Assembly (NCBI GenBank): GCA_905235625.1
Contig: CAJOLX010000007.1
Span: 50,476-111,878, forward strand
DNA from: an uncultured Clostridia bacterium
Lineage (GTDB): Bacteria; Bacillota; Clostridia; Oscillospirales; Acutalibacteraceae
Direction of reading: 5' to 3'
DNA: 61,403 bases
Under the pieces are notes generated by a model. The model was not told the origin of the DNA. It saw nothing but the letters and a program-made list of their open reading frames with translations, and made no database searches. Position 1 is the first letter of the stretch, and each line of letters starts with the position of its first letter. This document shows positions 17,025-25,615 of the stretch, piece by piece. Made by a program: the position numbers and the translations under genes.

Positions 17025-17054
17025 ATTATATTACAAATGTTATTAAAAAGTCAA
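17025..17054 (-). promoter_or_regulatory. Promoter of the rpmH operon
   Basis: On the minus strand, TTGACT (17049-17054), an 18-bp spacer and a perfect TATAAT (17025-17030) lie about 120 bases upstream of rpmH. Confidence 0.6.
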
Positions 17055-17177
17055 CCTTTTTTTGGCGAATATCGCTTTGAAGGCAGCATATCAAATTTAA
17101 GCCGCAAATTAAAATGTGAAAAACTCAATTCTTTGCATATTTTTTTCACATTTTTGCCTTTTATGCGTATTTTCCAC

Positions 17178-17206
17178 TTGAAAAACGCTTCCGATTATGG
17201 TATATT
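17178..17206 (+). promoter_or_regulatory. Promoter of dnaA
   Basis: TTGAAA (17178-17183), a 17-bp spacer and TATATT (17201-17206) lie about 110 bases before dnaA. A weak DnaA-box-like TTTTCCACT abuts the -35, which would fit autoregulation if it is real. Confidence 0.6.
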
Positions 17207-17313
17207 TCCTCTAATAATGATTATTTTTAATATGGAGTATTATCCCATACGCGGCTTTAAGGCCTCTTTTTCGGCCCCTTGCGGTATTGCGCGTATGCAA
17301 AACGGGAGTTAAA

Positions 17314-18624
17314 ATGGAATCTTTAAACGAAATGTGGAGCCTCGTGTGCGACGAGCTGAGGCGTTCGCTGAACGACGTTATCTTTAATATCTGGTTTGCG
17401 CCCATTGAGATAGTCAGCTTCGACGGCGAAAGGGTAACGCTTGCCGTGAGCGAATTCAAAAAGACGACTATCGAAAAGCAGTTCGGCGAAGAGCTTGCGG
17501 CGGCATTTCGCGCCGTGCTCGGGTTTGACCCCGTTATCGAAACGGTTGACCCCGAGTCGCTCATGACCAATATCGACGACGCTCTCGACGATGACTCAAA
17601 AGGTCTCGGCAGCGAAAACAACACCTTTGACACCTTCGTTGTAGGCTCGTCAAACAGATTTGCCTACACAGCCGCAAAAGCGGTAGCGGAAGACCCCGTA
17701 GTTACCTACAATCCCCTTTTCATCTACGGCTCGTCCGGTCTGGGCAAAACGCATCTGCTTTGCGCCATAAGAAACGCGATACTCGAGAGAAATCCCGACG
17801 CTAAAATAATATTCACCCGCGGCGAAGAATTCGTTAACCTCATAGTTGAAGGCATTGACAAAAAGAATATGAACGCCATTCACGAGAAGTTCAGAAACTG
17901 CGACGTGCTGCTTGTTGACGACATTCAGTTCATTGCCGGCAAGCCCTCAACGCAGGAAGAATTTTTCCACACCTTCAACGCTCTCGCGGAGGATCACAAG
18001 CAGATAGTGCTTATTTCCGATTCAACCCCGAAAGACATTGCGGTGCTTGACGAAAGGCTCAGAACGAGATTTGAGCAGGGCCTCATCGCCGACATTCAGC
18101 CGCCCGATTTTGAAACGAGGGTGGCGATAGTTCAGAGAAAGGCAAATCACCTCGGGCTTGAGCTGCCGGACGATATCACCAAATTTATCGCAGAAAAGGT
18201 CAAAACCAACATAAGGCAGCTTGAAGGCGTTGTTAAAAAGATATTCGCCCTCGTAAACCTTGAAGGCGGCCCCGTTACCCTCGCGATGGCGCAGAGCGCG
18301 ATAAAAGACATAGCGAGCGAAGGTCTGCCCGTATCGGAGCTTGTCAACAAGCTCATTTCCGAAACGGCAAGGACCTACGGCGTTACCAAAGACGATATCA
18401 TATCAAAAAAGAAGGACGCCAAAACCGCCAACGCAAGGCAGATGGCGATATACGCCGTAAAGGAATGCACCGACCTTACTCAGCAGGAAATCAGCGAGTA
18501 TTTCGGCGGCAGAGACAGAACGGCAATTCACTACGCAATTAACAAAACTCTGCAAATGCTTGAGGTTGACCACTCTATGCGCAGAACTCTTGACAACATA
18601 ATCAAAAACTCCAAGGAGCAGTAA
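17314..18624 (+). CDS. dnaA: Chromosomal replication initiator DnaA
   Basis: The product is 436 residues: an N-terminal DnaB/SirA-interaction domain, a short linker, an AAA+ domain with Walker A GSSGLGKTH and Walker B LLVDDIQF, and domain IV with EISEYFGGRDRTAIHYAINK, the DnaA-box-binding signature. ATG 17314 has GGGAG upstream; the in-frame ATG at 17287 has none. It binds oriC and recruits the helicase loader. Unusually, the next gene is ftsY rather than dnaN. Confidence 0.97.
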   Translation: MESLNEMWSLVCDELRRSLNDVIFNIWFAPIEIVSFDGERVTLAVSEFKKTTIEKQFGEELAAAFRAVLGFDPVIETVDPESLMTNIDDALDDDSKGLGSENNTFDTFVVGSSNRFAYTAAKAVAEDPVVTYNPLFIYGSSGLGKTHLLCAIRNAILERNPDAKIIFTRGEEFVNLIVEGIDKKNMNAIHEKFRNCDVLLVDDIQFIAGKPSTQEEFFHTFNALAEDHKQIVLISDSTPKDIAVLDERLRTRFEQGLIADIQPPDFETRVAIVQRKANHLGLELPDDITKFIAEKVKTNIRQLEGVVKKIFALVNLEGGPVTLAMAQSAIKDIASEGLPVSELVNKLISETARTYGVTKDDIISKKKDAKTANARQMAIYAVKECTDLTQQEISEYFGGRDRTAIHYAINKTLQMLEVDHSMRRTLDNIIKNSKEQ

Positions 18625-18628
18625 CCTG

Positions 18629-19558
18629 ATGGGCTTTTTCAATAAGCTTAACAAGGGGCTTAAAAAGACGCGCGACAGTATGTCCGGCGCTATAAATTCA
18701 GCCCTTTACGGCAAAAACGAAATCGACGACGTATTTTATGAGGACCTTGAAGAAATATTGATAATGTCCGACGTGGGCGTTACCACCTCGGAAGAAATAG
18801 TTTCAAGGCTCAAGGACGAAGTCTTTAAAAAAGGCCTTCACAAAGCGAAGGACGTTAAAGAAGAAATAAAGAACATCACCTCGGATATTCTTTCCGGCGG
18901 CGAAGAGGTCGATATGATAACCGTGCCGTCCGTTATCCTCGTGATAGGCGTTAACGGAGTGGGCAAAACGACATCAATCGGCAAAATGGCTGCCATGTTT
19001 AAGTCCGAGGGCAAAAAGGTCATTTTAGGCGCTGCGGATACTTTCAGAGCCGCCGCCATAGACCAGCTTGAGATATGGGCTGAAAGAGCCGGCGTTGACA
19101 TAGTTAAGCACAAGGAAGGCGCAGACCCCGCAGCAGTTGTTTTTGACACCATAGAAGCCGGAAAAGCGAGAAACGCCGACATCATCATCTGCGACACGGC
19201 GGGAAGGCTCCACAACAAGAAAAATCTTATGGACGAGCTCAATAAGATTTACAGAGTTATGGATAAGCTCCTCCCCTATGCCGACAGAGAGATTTTGCTG
19301 GTGCTTGACGCAACGACCGGTCAGAACGCCATAAACCAGGCGAAGGAATTTATGGAGTGCGCCGAAATAACGGGCATTATCCTTACCAAGCTTGACGGCA
19401 CCGCAAAGGGCGGCGTTGTGCTTGCGATAAAGAACGACCTCAAGGTTCCCGTTAAGTTTATCGGCGTGGGCGAAGGAATTGACGATTTAAGGCCGTTTGA
19501 CCCGAGAGACTTTGCAGAAAGCCTCTTTGAAGAAAGAGAAGAAGCAGAGGACGAATAA
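18629..19558 (+). CDS. ftsY: Signal recognition particle receptor FtsY
   Basis: A 309-residue SRP GTPase with an N domain (about 1-95) and a G domain: P-loop GVNGVGKTTSIGKMA, AADTFRAAAIDQL, CDTAGRLHN, TKLDGTAKGG and the closing FIGVGEGIDDLRPFD. The acidic N-terminal A domain is very short. It docks ribosome-SRP complexes at the membrane. It starts four bases after dnaA and uses the GGAG at the dnaA end as RBS. Confidence 0.95.
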   Translation: MGFFNKLNKGLKKTRDSMSGAINSALYGKNEIDDVFYEDLEEILIMSDVGVTTSEEIVSRLKDEVFKKGLHKAKDVKEEIKNITSDILSGGEEVDMITVPSVILVIGVNGVGKTTSIGKMAAMFKSEGKKVILGAADTFRAAAIDQLEIWAERAGVDIVKHKEGADPAAVVFDTIEAGKARNADIIICDTAGRLHNKKNLMDELNKIYRVMDKLLPYADREILLVLDATTGQNAINQAKEFMECAEITGIILTKLDGTAKGGVVLAIKNDLKVPVKFIGVGEGIDDLRPFDPRDFAESLFEEREEAEDE

Positions 19559-19589
19559 GACCCGAACTCAAGGTAAAAAGGAAATAAAA

Positions 19590-20192
19590 ATGGAATATAT
19601 TCTGGCTACTCACAATTTAAAAAAGAGAAACGAGCTGTCGAGAATTCTCTCGCCCCGAGGCATCGGCGTAAAGCTCGCCGACGAAATCGGAATTGAGCTG
19701 ACCGAGGTTGACGAAACGGGCGAAACTTTTGAAGAAAACGCTTTTCTCAAAGCTCACTCCGCCTGCCTCGAAAGCGGCATGCCCGCCATAGCGGACGATT
19801 CCGGCCTCACGGTCGATTATCTCGGCGGAGCTCCCGGAATATATTCGGCAAGATATTCGGGCACCCACGGCAACGACGAATTAAACAACGAGCTTATTCT
19901 TAAACATCTTGAGAAAGTGCCCGACGGCAAAAGAGGCGCCGCGTTCGTAAGCGTCGTTTGCTGCTGCTATCCCGACGGCAAGGTGATTTACACCCGCGGA
20001 GAATGCAGAGGCAGAATAGGTTATAAAGCTGTCGGAGAAGGCGGATTCGGATATGACCCCATATTTTTGCCCGAAAAATACGGCTTTAATGTAACCATGG
20101 CTCAGCTTACGGCAGAGCAGAAAGACGAAATAAGCCACAGAGGCATGGCGCTCAGAATTCTCGCCGATATGATTGGAGAAAAAGATATATGA
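19590..20192 (+). CDS. rdgB: XTP/dITP pyrophosphatase (RdgB/HAM1)
   Basis: This 200-residue protein has the HAM1 signatures ATHNLKKRNEL, ADDSGLTVDYLGGAPGIYSA, GYDPIFLPE and, near the end, KDEISHRGMAL. It hydrolyses non-canonical purine triphosphates (XTP, dITP) to monophosphates, cleaning the nucleotide pool. ATG 19590 follows AAAAGGA. Its stop overlaps the YhbY start (ATGA). Confidence 0.95.
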   Translation: MEYILATHNLKKRNELSRILSPRGIGVKLADEIGIELTEVDETGETFEENAFLKAHSACLESGMPAIADDSGLTVDYLGGAPGIYSARYSGTHGNDELNNELILKHLEKVPDGKRGAAFVSVVCCCYPDGKVIYTRGECRGRIGYKAVGEGGFGYDPIFLPEKYGFNVTMAQLTAEQKDEISHRGMALRILADMIGEKDI

Positions 20193-20605
20193 CCGGTAAG
20201 GAAAGAGCTCAGTTCAGAGCCATGGCAAACAGCCTTGAGCCCGAGTTTCAAATAGGAAAAGGCGGCTTGACCGACGGCGTTGTTAAGCAGACGCTTGACT
20301 CATTCAACACAAAAGAGCTGATTAAAATTAAGGTTTTGGTTGAGTCCGCTCCCCAAAGCCCGAGAGAATTTGCCGATTTGCTCGCGGAAAAAGCCGGGTG
20401 CGAGGTAATCCAGGTTATCGGCGGAGTTATAGTGCTTTACAAAAAGAACGACGAGCTCGGCAAAGCAAAGCCCAAAAAGCAGGTCAAAAAGAAAACGAAG
20501 CCTCTCGCAAACGTTAAAGCAAAGAGGAACGCGGCCGAGAAAAAAAGAGCCGACGAAAAGCGTGAGAAGCGCGATTTTTACGCTAAAAAAAGAAACGGCA
20601 GATAA
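20189..20605 (+). CDS. CRM-domain ribosome assembly RNA-binding protein (YhbY/YqeI-like)
   Basis: The product is 138 residues. The first 95 form a CRM/YhbY domain, with FQIGKGGLTDGVVKQTLDSF and VIQVIGGVIVLYKKN carrying the conserved GxxG-like loop. A Lys/Arg-rich tail of about 45 residues follows, longer than in typical YhbY (about 97 residues). YhbY-type proteins associate with pre-50S particles. The start overlaps the rdgB stop by four bases. Confidence 0.88.
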   Translation: MTGKERAQFRAMANSLEPEFQIGKGGLTDGVVKQTLDSFNTKELIKIKVLVESAPQSPREFADLLAEKAGCEVIQVIGGVIVLYKKNDELGKAKPKKQVKKKTKPLANVKAKRNAAEKKRADEKREKRDFYAKKRNGR

Positions 20606-20664
20606 TGCAACATTTATTTTAAATAACTACACTTATCTTTGAACAGAGTAGGAAAGGGAAACAG

Positions 20665-21123
20665 ATGGCAAAAAGCGAAGGCATTAAGCCCGTAGCTCAA
20701 AATAAAAAAGCCTATCACGAGTATTTCGTGCTTGAAAAATTTGAAGCCGGCATCGAGCTGTTCGGCACCGAGGTAAAATCCGTAAGGCAGGGCAAGGTCA
20801 ATCTTAAGGATTCATGGTGCTCGATAAAAGACGGCGAGATATTTGCCATGGGGGTTCACATCAGCCCTTACGAGCAAGGCAACATTTTCAACCGCGACCC
20901 GCTCAGAGTGAAAAGGCTGCTAATGCACAAAAACGAAATAAGGCGGCTTTACGCAAAAGTCAAGCAGGAAGGTCTTACGATAATTCCCCTCTCCGTTTAT
21001 TTTAAAAACGGTCGGGCAAAAATGGAGATAGGCCTCTGCAAGGGCAAAAAGCTTTATGACAAAAGAGAGGCCGCCGCTAAAAAGGACGCGGAAAGAAACA
21101 TTCAGCGTTCGCTCTCAAAATAG
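20665..21123 (+). CDS. smpB: SsrA-binding protein SmpB
   Basis: The protein has 152 residues with typical SmpB blocks: [38 protein letters not shown], and a basic C-terminal tail ending in the [16 protein letters not shown] region that enters the ribosome. It delivers tmRNA to stalled ribosomes. It is encoded directly before its RNA partner ssrA, which starts 10 bases later. Confidence 0.97.
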   Translation: MAKSEGIKPVAQNKKAYHEYFVLEKFEAGIELFGTEVKSVRQGKVNLKDSWCSIKDGEIFAMGVHISPYEQGNIFNRDPLRVKRLLMHKNEIRRLYAKVKQEGLTIIPLSVYFKNGRAKMEIGLCKGKKLYDKREAAAKKDAERNIQRSLSK

Positions 21124-21132
21124 CTAATATAT

Positions 21133-21480
21133 GGGGATGAAAGGATTTCGACGGGAGATCCGAGCCCGGATAAGCGAGTAGCAGGGCGGGACTGCTATAA
21201 AATCCGCAATCTTAAATTTAAACGACAACAATACAGTTGCTCTTGCTGCTTAACTAAGCAGCCGTCTCTGCGGAGAGTACTGCGGCTCCGTCTGAGGCGT
21301 CGATTAGCAGTGAACGTGCACGGGTGACGTCGGATAGCCCGTCATGAATAATCCGTCTACTGAAACCGCAAGCCCGTTTATCGGCGTGCGGCAGAGGGAA
21401 CGTCAAAAGGTAAAATACACTCGTAGAAAGTCCCTGCGGAGGTCTTTCGGACGCGGTTTCGATTACCGCCATCTCCACCA
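21133..21480 (+). ncRNA. ssrA: Transfer-messenger RNA (ssrA)
   Basis: The 348-nt RNA opens with GGGGATGAAAGGATTTCGAC and closes with CATCTCCACCA; the ends pair as the tRNA-like acceptor (GGGGATG with CATCTCC). The tag frame at 21221-21253 encodes NDNNTVALAA before TAA, giving the ALAA degron end. A T arm (GGTTTCGATTACC) and an encoded CCA are present. The resume codon is unclear: the codons upstream are TTA and AAC, with no GCN, so the first tag residue may be Leu or Asn. Confidence 0.95.
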
Positions 21481-21528
21481 TTAACATATCAATGTATTTA
21501 ACATAAAATCGGGAAAGGATTGTTGCTC

Positions 21529-22626
21529 ATGAAAAAAACAAACGTGCCTGCCATAGTTACGGCAGTGCTTGCCATTTGCCTTGTCGCAACGGTTGCCGTG
21601 CTCGGCGTAAAAGCAAAAAACAACGCTAAAGTGATTGAAGCGGCTCCGTCAGACTACAACACGGAAAACAGCTTTGACCTGAGCACGATAGGAGAAGATG
21701 AATACACCGAAGGAATCATTCCGACAGAGCTGTCTTCAATTTACATCACCCAGGCTCCCCCTTCATCCCTGACTCAGGCTGCGGTTATCCCCTCCACCAC
21801 AAAGGCTCCCGCAACTTCTGCCAAAGTTATTGAAACTCAGACCGTTAAGGCGGATACGGGCAGCACCGCGGTCGTCGCAGTTGTTGACAACGTGACTGTT
21901 CCCGTTCAAAACGAAGAAGACCTTCAGCACGCCGCCGCCGCGACAGTCGGCACCACCGTAAGCGAAAAGGACCTTCCGCTCGATATGTATTTTGCGGGTC
22001 TCCACAAGCTCGGATACAACGTGATCGGCCCCAAAGGGTTCATTTACAATGACGACACCGACCCCAACTGCATGCAGAGAAATTTCGGCTATAACGTGCT
22101 TTATGATGCCGGAGCAAAACTCATCGACTTCAGCATTGAAACCACGAGAGTTAAATTCAAATACGACAAAAAGGAATATATGATTCAGCTTTGGAAGGGT
22201 CAGTATATTTCAGGCGACATCGGCACGGTCGGCGGTGAAGTGGGCATATACACAAGGAACGAAGGCACCACCTCAATGATAGGCCACTATAACTGCGCAG
22301 AAAGAAGCGATTGGCTCCAGATGGAAATGACCGTGCTCTGGGATGAATTTGACGACGGCAACTATCTGCCGCAGCTCACAAGAAAATATGATTATCACTG
22401 GTGGGAAACCGGATACGTTGACGGTCAGCTTAAAAACAGAAGAGACAGCTCCCCTCTCAGAATTCTGAGCAGAATTTCCTTTAAGGATGAGCTTCAGGCA
22501 TCTCAGTTTGAAAAGGCTCTTATCGGCAACGGCTTCAAGAGCGTTAAAGAATTTAACCCCACAATCAAAGACACCTGCAAGAGATACGGCAACAACGTTA
22601 TTCTCGTTTGGCAGGACGTAAGATAA
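21529..22626 (+). CDS. Secreted/anchored DUF4474-like protein A
   Basis: A 365-residue protein with an N-terminal membrane segment (about 8-27), then a Thr/Ser/Ala-rich linker to about residue 145 and a C-terminal domain of about 220 residues. That domain contains NFGYNVLYDAGA, FKYDKKEYMIQLWKGQY, GEVGIYTR and NCAERSDWLQMEM, which I recognise from memory as DUF4474-like. GGTCGGCxxV-type catalytic motifs are not apparent. ATG 21529 is chosen because AAAGGA lies 9 bases upstream. Its neighbour is a clear paralogue, so this is a tandem duplication. The function is unknown; it is likely extracytoplasmic. Confidence 0.72.
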   Translation: MKKTNVPAIVTAVLAICLVATVAVLGVKAKNNAKVIEAAPSDYNTENSFDLSTIGEDEYTEGIIPTELSSIYITQAPPSSLTQAAVIPSTTKAPATSAKVIETQTVKADTGSTAVVAVVDNVTVPVQNEEDLQHAAAATVGTTVSEKDLPLDMYFAGLHKLGYNVIGPKGFIYNDDTDPNCMQRNFGYNVLYDAGAKLIDFSIETTRVKFKYDKKEYMIQLWKGQYISGDIGTVGGEVGIYTRNEGTTSMIGHYNCAERSDWLQMEMTVLWDEFDDGNYLPQLTRKYDYHWWETGYVDGQLKNRRDSSPLRILSRISFKDELQASQFEKALIGNGFKSVKEFNPTIKDTCKRYGNNVILVWQDVR

Positions 22627-22662
22627 AAGCGTTAATATTTAATCCGTAAAGGAGTTTGAATT

Positions 22663-23778
22663 ATGAACAAAAACAAGATTATTATTCTTGCTGTCTGCGC
22701 CGTTGTCGTTATCGGCGGCGCCATTGCGGCTGTTCCCATTCTCAGAAACAGGAATACTCCCGAGATTGAGGCTCCTTCCGTATCGCAAGAAGAAGTAAGC
22801 GAAACAAGCGGCAATTACGAATTCCCCTCTTACGTTTATGAAGAGCCCGAAAGCGAATCCGTTGCGGACCCCGCTGTAAACGCCGACACGGCTGCCGACG
22901 GTTCCGTTCTTACCACCGTTAAAGAGCTTGCTTCCGTCGTTGTTAATTCAACAACCGGAAAGAATCCGGCTAACGGATCTTCTTCAGGAAGAAACAACAC
23001 GACGACCACCACCGCGAAGAACACCAAAAACACGACTACCACTACCAAAAAGAGCAGCGGTAACAACACCCAGACAGGCCTTGTTCCCAACGCCATAGGC
23101 GACGAAGCCGAACAGTCATTCCTCGGCTACCGCTATTCATCCGACGGCTATTATTACTGCGATGATAAAGACTGCTGGCAGAAGAACGTGGGCTACAACG
23201 AAGTTTACGATAAGTGGGCTCCCGTTGCCGGCATGTACATTGACCAGGTTCGTATCCGTTTCCAGTATGACAAACAGAACTATATGATTCAGTTCTGGAA
23301 AGGTCAGTACGGCTTCCTTCTTATCGGCGCAGAAATAGGTATTTACACCTGTGACCTTGACGATTATCAGGGCAACACCGGAGATTTGAACCATTTTTAT
23401 TGCGCCGACAAATCGGATTGGCTCAAGATGCAGCTCGACTGCTACTATTGCCAGGGCGGCAAGGGCCAGTATACCAGAATCTTTACAAGACCTTATGACA
23501 CCTATTGGTGGGCAACGGGCTTTGTAAAGGGTCAGCTCACTAAGTACACCGCTCCCCGTACCGAGCTCAAGACCAGAAACCGCATTACCTTTAAGTCCGA
23601 AGAGCAGGCTAACATCTTCGTTCAGGGCCTTAAGGTAGCAGGATTCCGCAGAGCCGCCGCTTCCGACCAGCTTGTAGATGACTCCTACTTTGCAAGCGGC
23701 AAAGACGTTTGGGTGCTTTGGTCAACCATTCAGCAGGATTGCTTCGTCGGTTACGGCAATGAAGCCAAGAAGCTGTAA
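22663..23778 (+). CDS. Secreted/anchored DUF4474-like protein B
   Basis: This 371-residue paralogue of the upstream gene has an N-terminal anchor (about 6-27), an acidic then Thr/Asn/Lys-rich linker with TTTTTAKNTKNTTTTTKK, and the same C-terminal domain (NVGYNEVYD, FQYDKQNYMIQFWKGQYG, GAEIGIYTCD, YCADKSDWLKMQL, TYWWATGFVKGQL). The linker differs strongly while the domain is conserved, so selection acts on the domain. AAAGGAG precedes ATG 22663. It probably shares a transcript with gene A. Confidence 0.72.
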   Translation: MNKNKIIILAVCAVVVIGGAIAAVPILRNRNTPEIEAPSVSQEEVSETSGNYEFPSYVYEEPESESVADPAVNADTAADGSVLTTVKELASVVVNSTTGKNPANGSSSGRNNTTTTTAKNTKNTTTTTKKSSGNNTQTGLVPNAIGDEAEQSFLGYRYSSDGYYYCDDKDCWQKNVGYNEVYDKWAPVAGMYIDQVRIRFQYDKQNYMIQFWKGQYGFLLIGAEIGIYTCDLDDYQGNTGDLNHFYCADKSDWLKMQLDCYYCQGGKGQYTRIFTRPYDTYWWATGFVKGQLTKYTAPRTELKTRNRITFKSEEQANIFVQGLKVAGFRRAAASDQLVDDSYFASGKDVWVLWSTIQQDCFVGYGNEAKKL

Positions 23779-23804
23779 GATATAACTGTAAACCTTATAT
23801 AAAC

Positions 23805-23836
23805 AAACATGCCGCAGAAACCTCTGCGGCATGTTT
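23805..23836 (+). terminator. Terminator of the DUF4474-like pair
   Basis: A 13-bp stem (AAACATGCCGCAG with CTGCGGCATGTTT) 27 bases after the stop at 23778, followed by a T-containing tract. Confidence 0.75.
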
Positions 23837-23894
23837 ATTGTATGCGAAAAAGCCTTAAATCACTTTTGCATACAGTTTACTCGCACAATAAGCA

Positions 23895-23927
23895 AAAATC
23901 CTGCCGACGACAATCGACAGGATTTTT
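23895..23927 (-). terminator. Terminator of the PHP hydrolase gene
   Basis: A stem AAAATCCTG/CAGGATTTT with further inner pairs, followed on the minus strand by a T-rich run, lies 58 bases beyond the stop of the minus-strand gene at 23985. Confidence 0.65.
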
Positions 23928-23984
23928 TACTTATCATATTTAGATATTTGTTAATGTAGGATTTCGCATTTACAGATTTAATCT

Positions 23985-25412
23985 TTAACGGAATTCGCGA
24001 TAAATTTCAACAATGATTTCATAGAACTTGGTTGCGCGGATAAGCAGCTCAATTCTCTTTATTAAGCTGATTTCGTGCTCGCTCTCGTTGAATTCAAGCG
24101 GAGCAGTGCCGTTATCAATTATGAGCGCCTGAGTGAGGGTTATGCCGCCCTCGCCGAGAATTTCGGCTCTGATGTAGAGGAAATCTTCGCTGCCTTCAAT
24201 TGTGTCAAGGTCGAGAACGACGGGCTCGCTGCCTATCTCGGATTTCATAATGACCTTGCCGTTAGCTATCCACTGAATCTCAGTCGCGTTTTCAGCCGTT
24301 ACTGTTACCTTGTGGCCTTCAACGGTAACGCTGTTGAACATGGGATAAGGAATGTCGGTTCCGCGAACGTCAATATCCTCTTTGGGGCCGATTTCATAAA
24401 CGTCGTTGCCGGGCAGGCACCTTGAAACGCAGAAGAAGGAGCCGGTCTCCATGGTTTCTTTAACCTTTTCTTCCGTGTTTTCTTCCATCATAAACACTTC
24501 AAACGAGCTGTCGCAGTTGAGCTTGTTGTGAGCGTCGGTGTTGCTGAAACCGATAACGTTTTTGCCGTAGGGCAGGCAATACATGAGCATTGAATCCCAG
24601 AACACTCTGTCGTAACGGGTAACGGTGTTGACCTCGTTGAGCACTTCCATGCCGATGCAGCTGTCGTATTTAACGAGAAGGTTGCCGAAATAGCTGACAG
24701 TCTCGGGGTCGGTCACAACATCGGGATGAGCGTTTGAATCAAGCATATCGCCGGGGTGATTGATAAAGCAGATGCCGTCATGGTCGTCAACGTATTTAAG
24801 GCAGTTGCTTATGCCCACTTCGTTTTCGCCAACAAAGTTTTCGGGGCTGAATCTGCCGCTGCCGATGAGATAGCCGGCGAAATCGTTGCCTACGTCGCTC
24901 GTTTTGAAAAAGCCGTTAACGTGATTTTTGCTGAGCGTGAGATGATTAAGCTCGTTGCCGCCGGTAACGCAGGTCATGCCGTATCCCCTGTCGTTATACG
25001 TGCCGGAGGTAATTGCGGCAAAATCTTCATCGCTGAGCACGTTTCTCTTGTTGCCCAAAAGATATTGATACCAATAGGGCGAAACGTGTTTGGGCTCTTT
25101 GTTCCAGGGCACTCCCGTGGTCGCATGATCGGTGAGCGCGAGGAAATCGTAGCCGTAGGAATAATACTCGTTTATCATAGTTTGAAGGTCCAGGTCGGCG
25201 TCGCTCCACGTGGTGTGCGCGTGAAGATTACCTCTGTAAGCGCCCCATGCTCCGTCTCCGCTCCAAACAACGTCCTCATAAGGGGAAACTATTGTGTAAT
25301 CCGCGCTTTCCGAGGCGTCATCTTCGGGTTCATCCGCCGCGGCAGCGGTCAATCCAAAGCAAACGCCGAGAATAAGCGTCACACTGAGCAATACGCTTAA
25401 AAACTTTTTCAT
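23985..25412 (-). CDS. Secreted PHP-type metallohydrolase (CehA/McbA-like)
   Basis: A 475-residue protein with a signal peptide (about 1-26), then GNLHAHTTWSDADLD and FLALTDHATTG, the metal-binding HxH and TDH motifs of PHP phosphoesterases, followed by CFINHPGDM and FSNTDAHN. The last 120 residues look like an Ig-like or beta domain. Secreted PHP proteins of this group may cleave phosphate or other esters, but the substrate is unknown. ATG 25412 has AAAGGAG upstream. It is monocistronic. Confidence 0.78.
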   Translation of the reverse strand: MKKFLSVLLSVTLILGVCFGLTAAAADEPEDDASESADYTIVSPYEDVVWSGDGAWGAYRGNLHAHTTWSDADLDLQTMINEYYSYGYDFLALTDHATTGVPWNKEPKHVSPYWYQYLLGNKRNVLSDEDFAAITSGTYNDRGYGMTCVTGGNELNHLTLSKNHVNGFFKTSDVGNDFAGYLIGSGRFSPENFVGENEVGISNCLKYVDDHDGICFINHPGDMLDSNAHPDVVTDPETVSYFGNLLVKYDSCIGMEVLNEVNTVTRYDRVFWDSMLMYCLPYGKNVIGFSNTDAHNKLNCDSSFEVFMMEENTEEKVKETMETGSFFCVSRCLPGNDVYEIGPKEDIDVRGTDIPYPMFNSVTVEGHKVTVTAENATEIQWIANGKVIMKSEIGSEPVVLDLDTIEGSEDFLYIRAEILGEGGITLTQALIIDNGTAPLEFNESEHEISLIKRIELLIRATKFYEIIVEIYREFR

Positions 25413-25441
25413 TTTTATCGCTCCTTTAATTTTATGCCTAT

Positions 25442-25469
25442 ATTATAGCATAGTCGATAACTTTTTCAA
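25442..25469 (-). promoter_or_regulatory. Promoter of the PHP hydrolase gene
   Basis: TTGAAA (25464-25469), a 16-bp spacer and TATAAT (25442-25447) on the minus strand, 29 bases before ATG 25412. Confidence 0.55.
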
Positions 25470-25555
25470 CAGGCAAATTTTGCGAAACGGTACTCCTTTT
25501 TTCGTCTATTTGAACCAATTTAACCGTTAATTTCCCTAAAATAATCAATTAGGGC

Positions 25556-25584
25556 TTGAAATAGGACGATATTTTTAGTAAAAT
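25556..25584 (+). promoter_or_regulatory. Promoter of the second zinc-ribbon gene
   Basis: TTGAAA (25556-25561), a 17-bp spacer and TAAAAT (25579-25584) precede ATG 25616 by 31 bases. The boxes resemble those of the paralogue at 7320-7348. Confidence 0.6.
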
Positions 25585-25615
25585 ACCGTTATGTAATTAT
25601 TATGGAGGCGGAATT

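Larger units (their letters stand above)
16903..17313. other. rpmH-dnaA intergenic region, candidate replication origin
   Basis: This 411-bp A/T-rich gap between divergent rpmH and dnaA is where oriC often lies. Only near-matches to the DnaA box TTATNCACA are visible: TGTGAAAAA (17115-17123), TTTTTCACA (17142-17150) and TTTTCCACT (17170-17178). None is perfect. The gap holds the two divergent promoters listed separately and no gene. Origin function is therefore only suggested by context. Confidence 0.45.

Noticed and set aside
22980-23070. Short ACC/ACT repeats resembling a microsatellite
   Set aside because: They encode the Thr/Asn/Lys linker of the DUF4474-like protein in frame; no phase-variation signature is visible.
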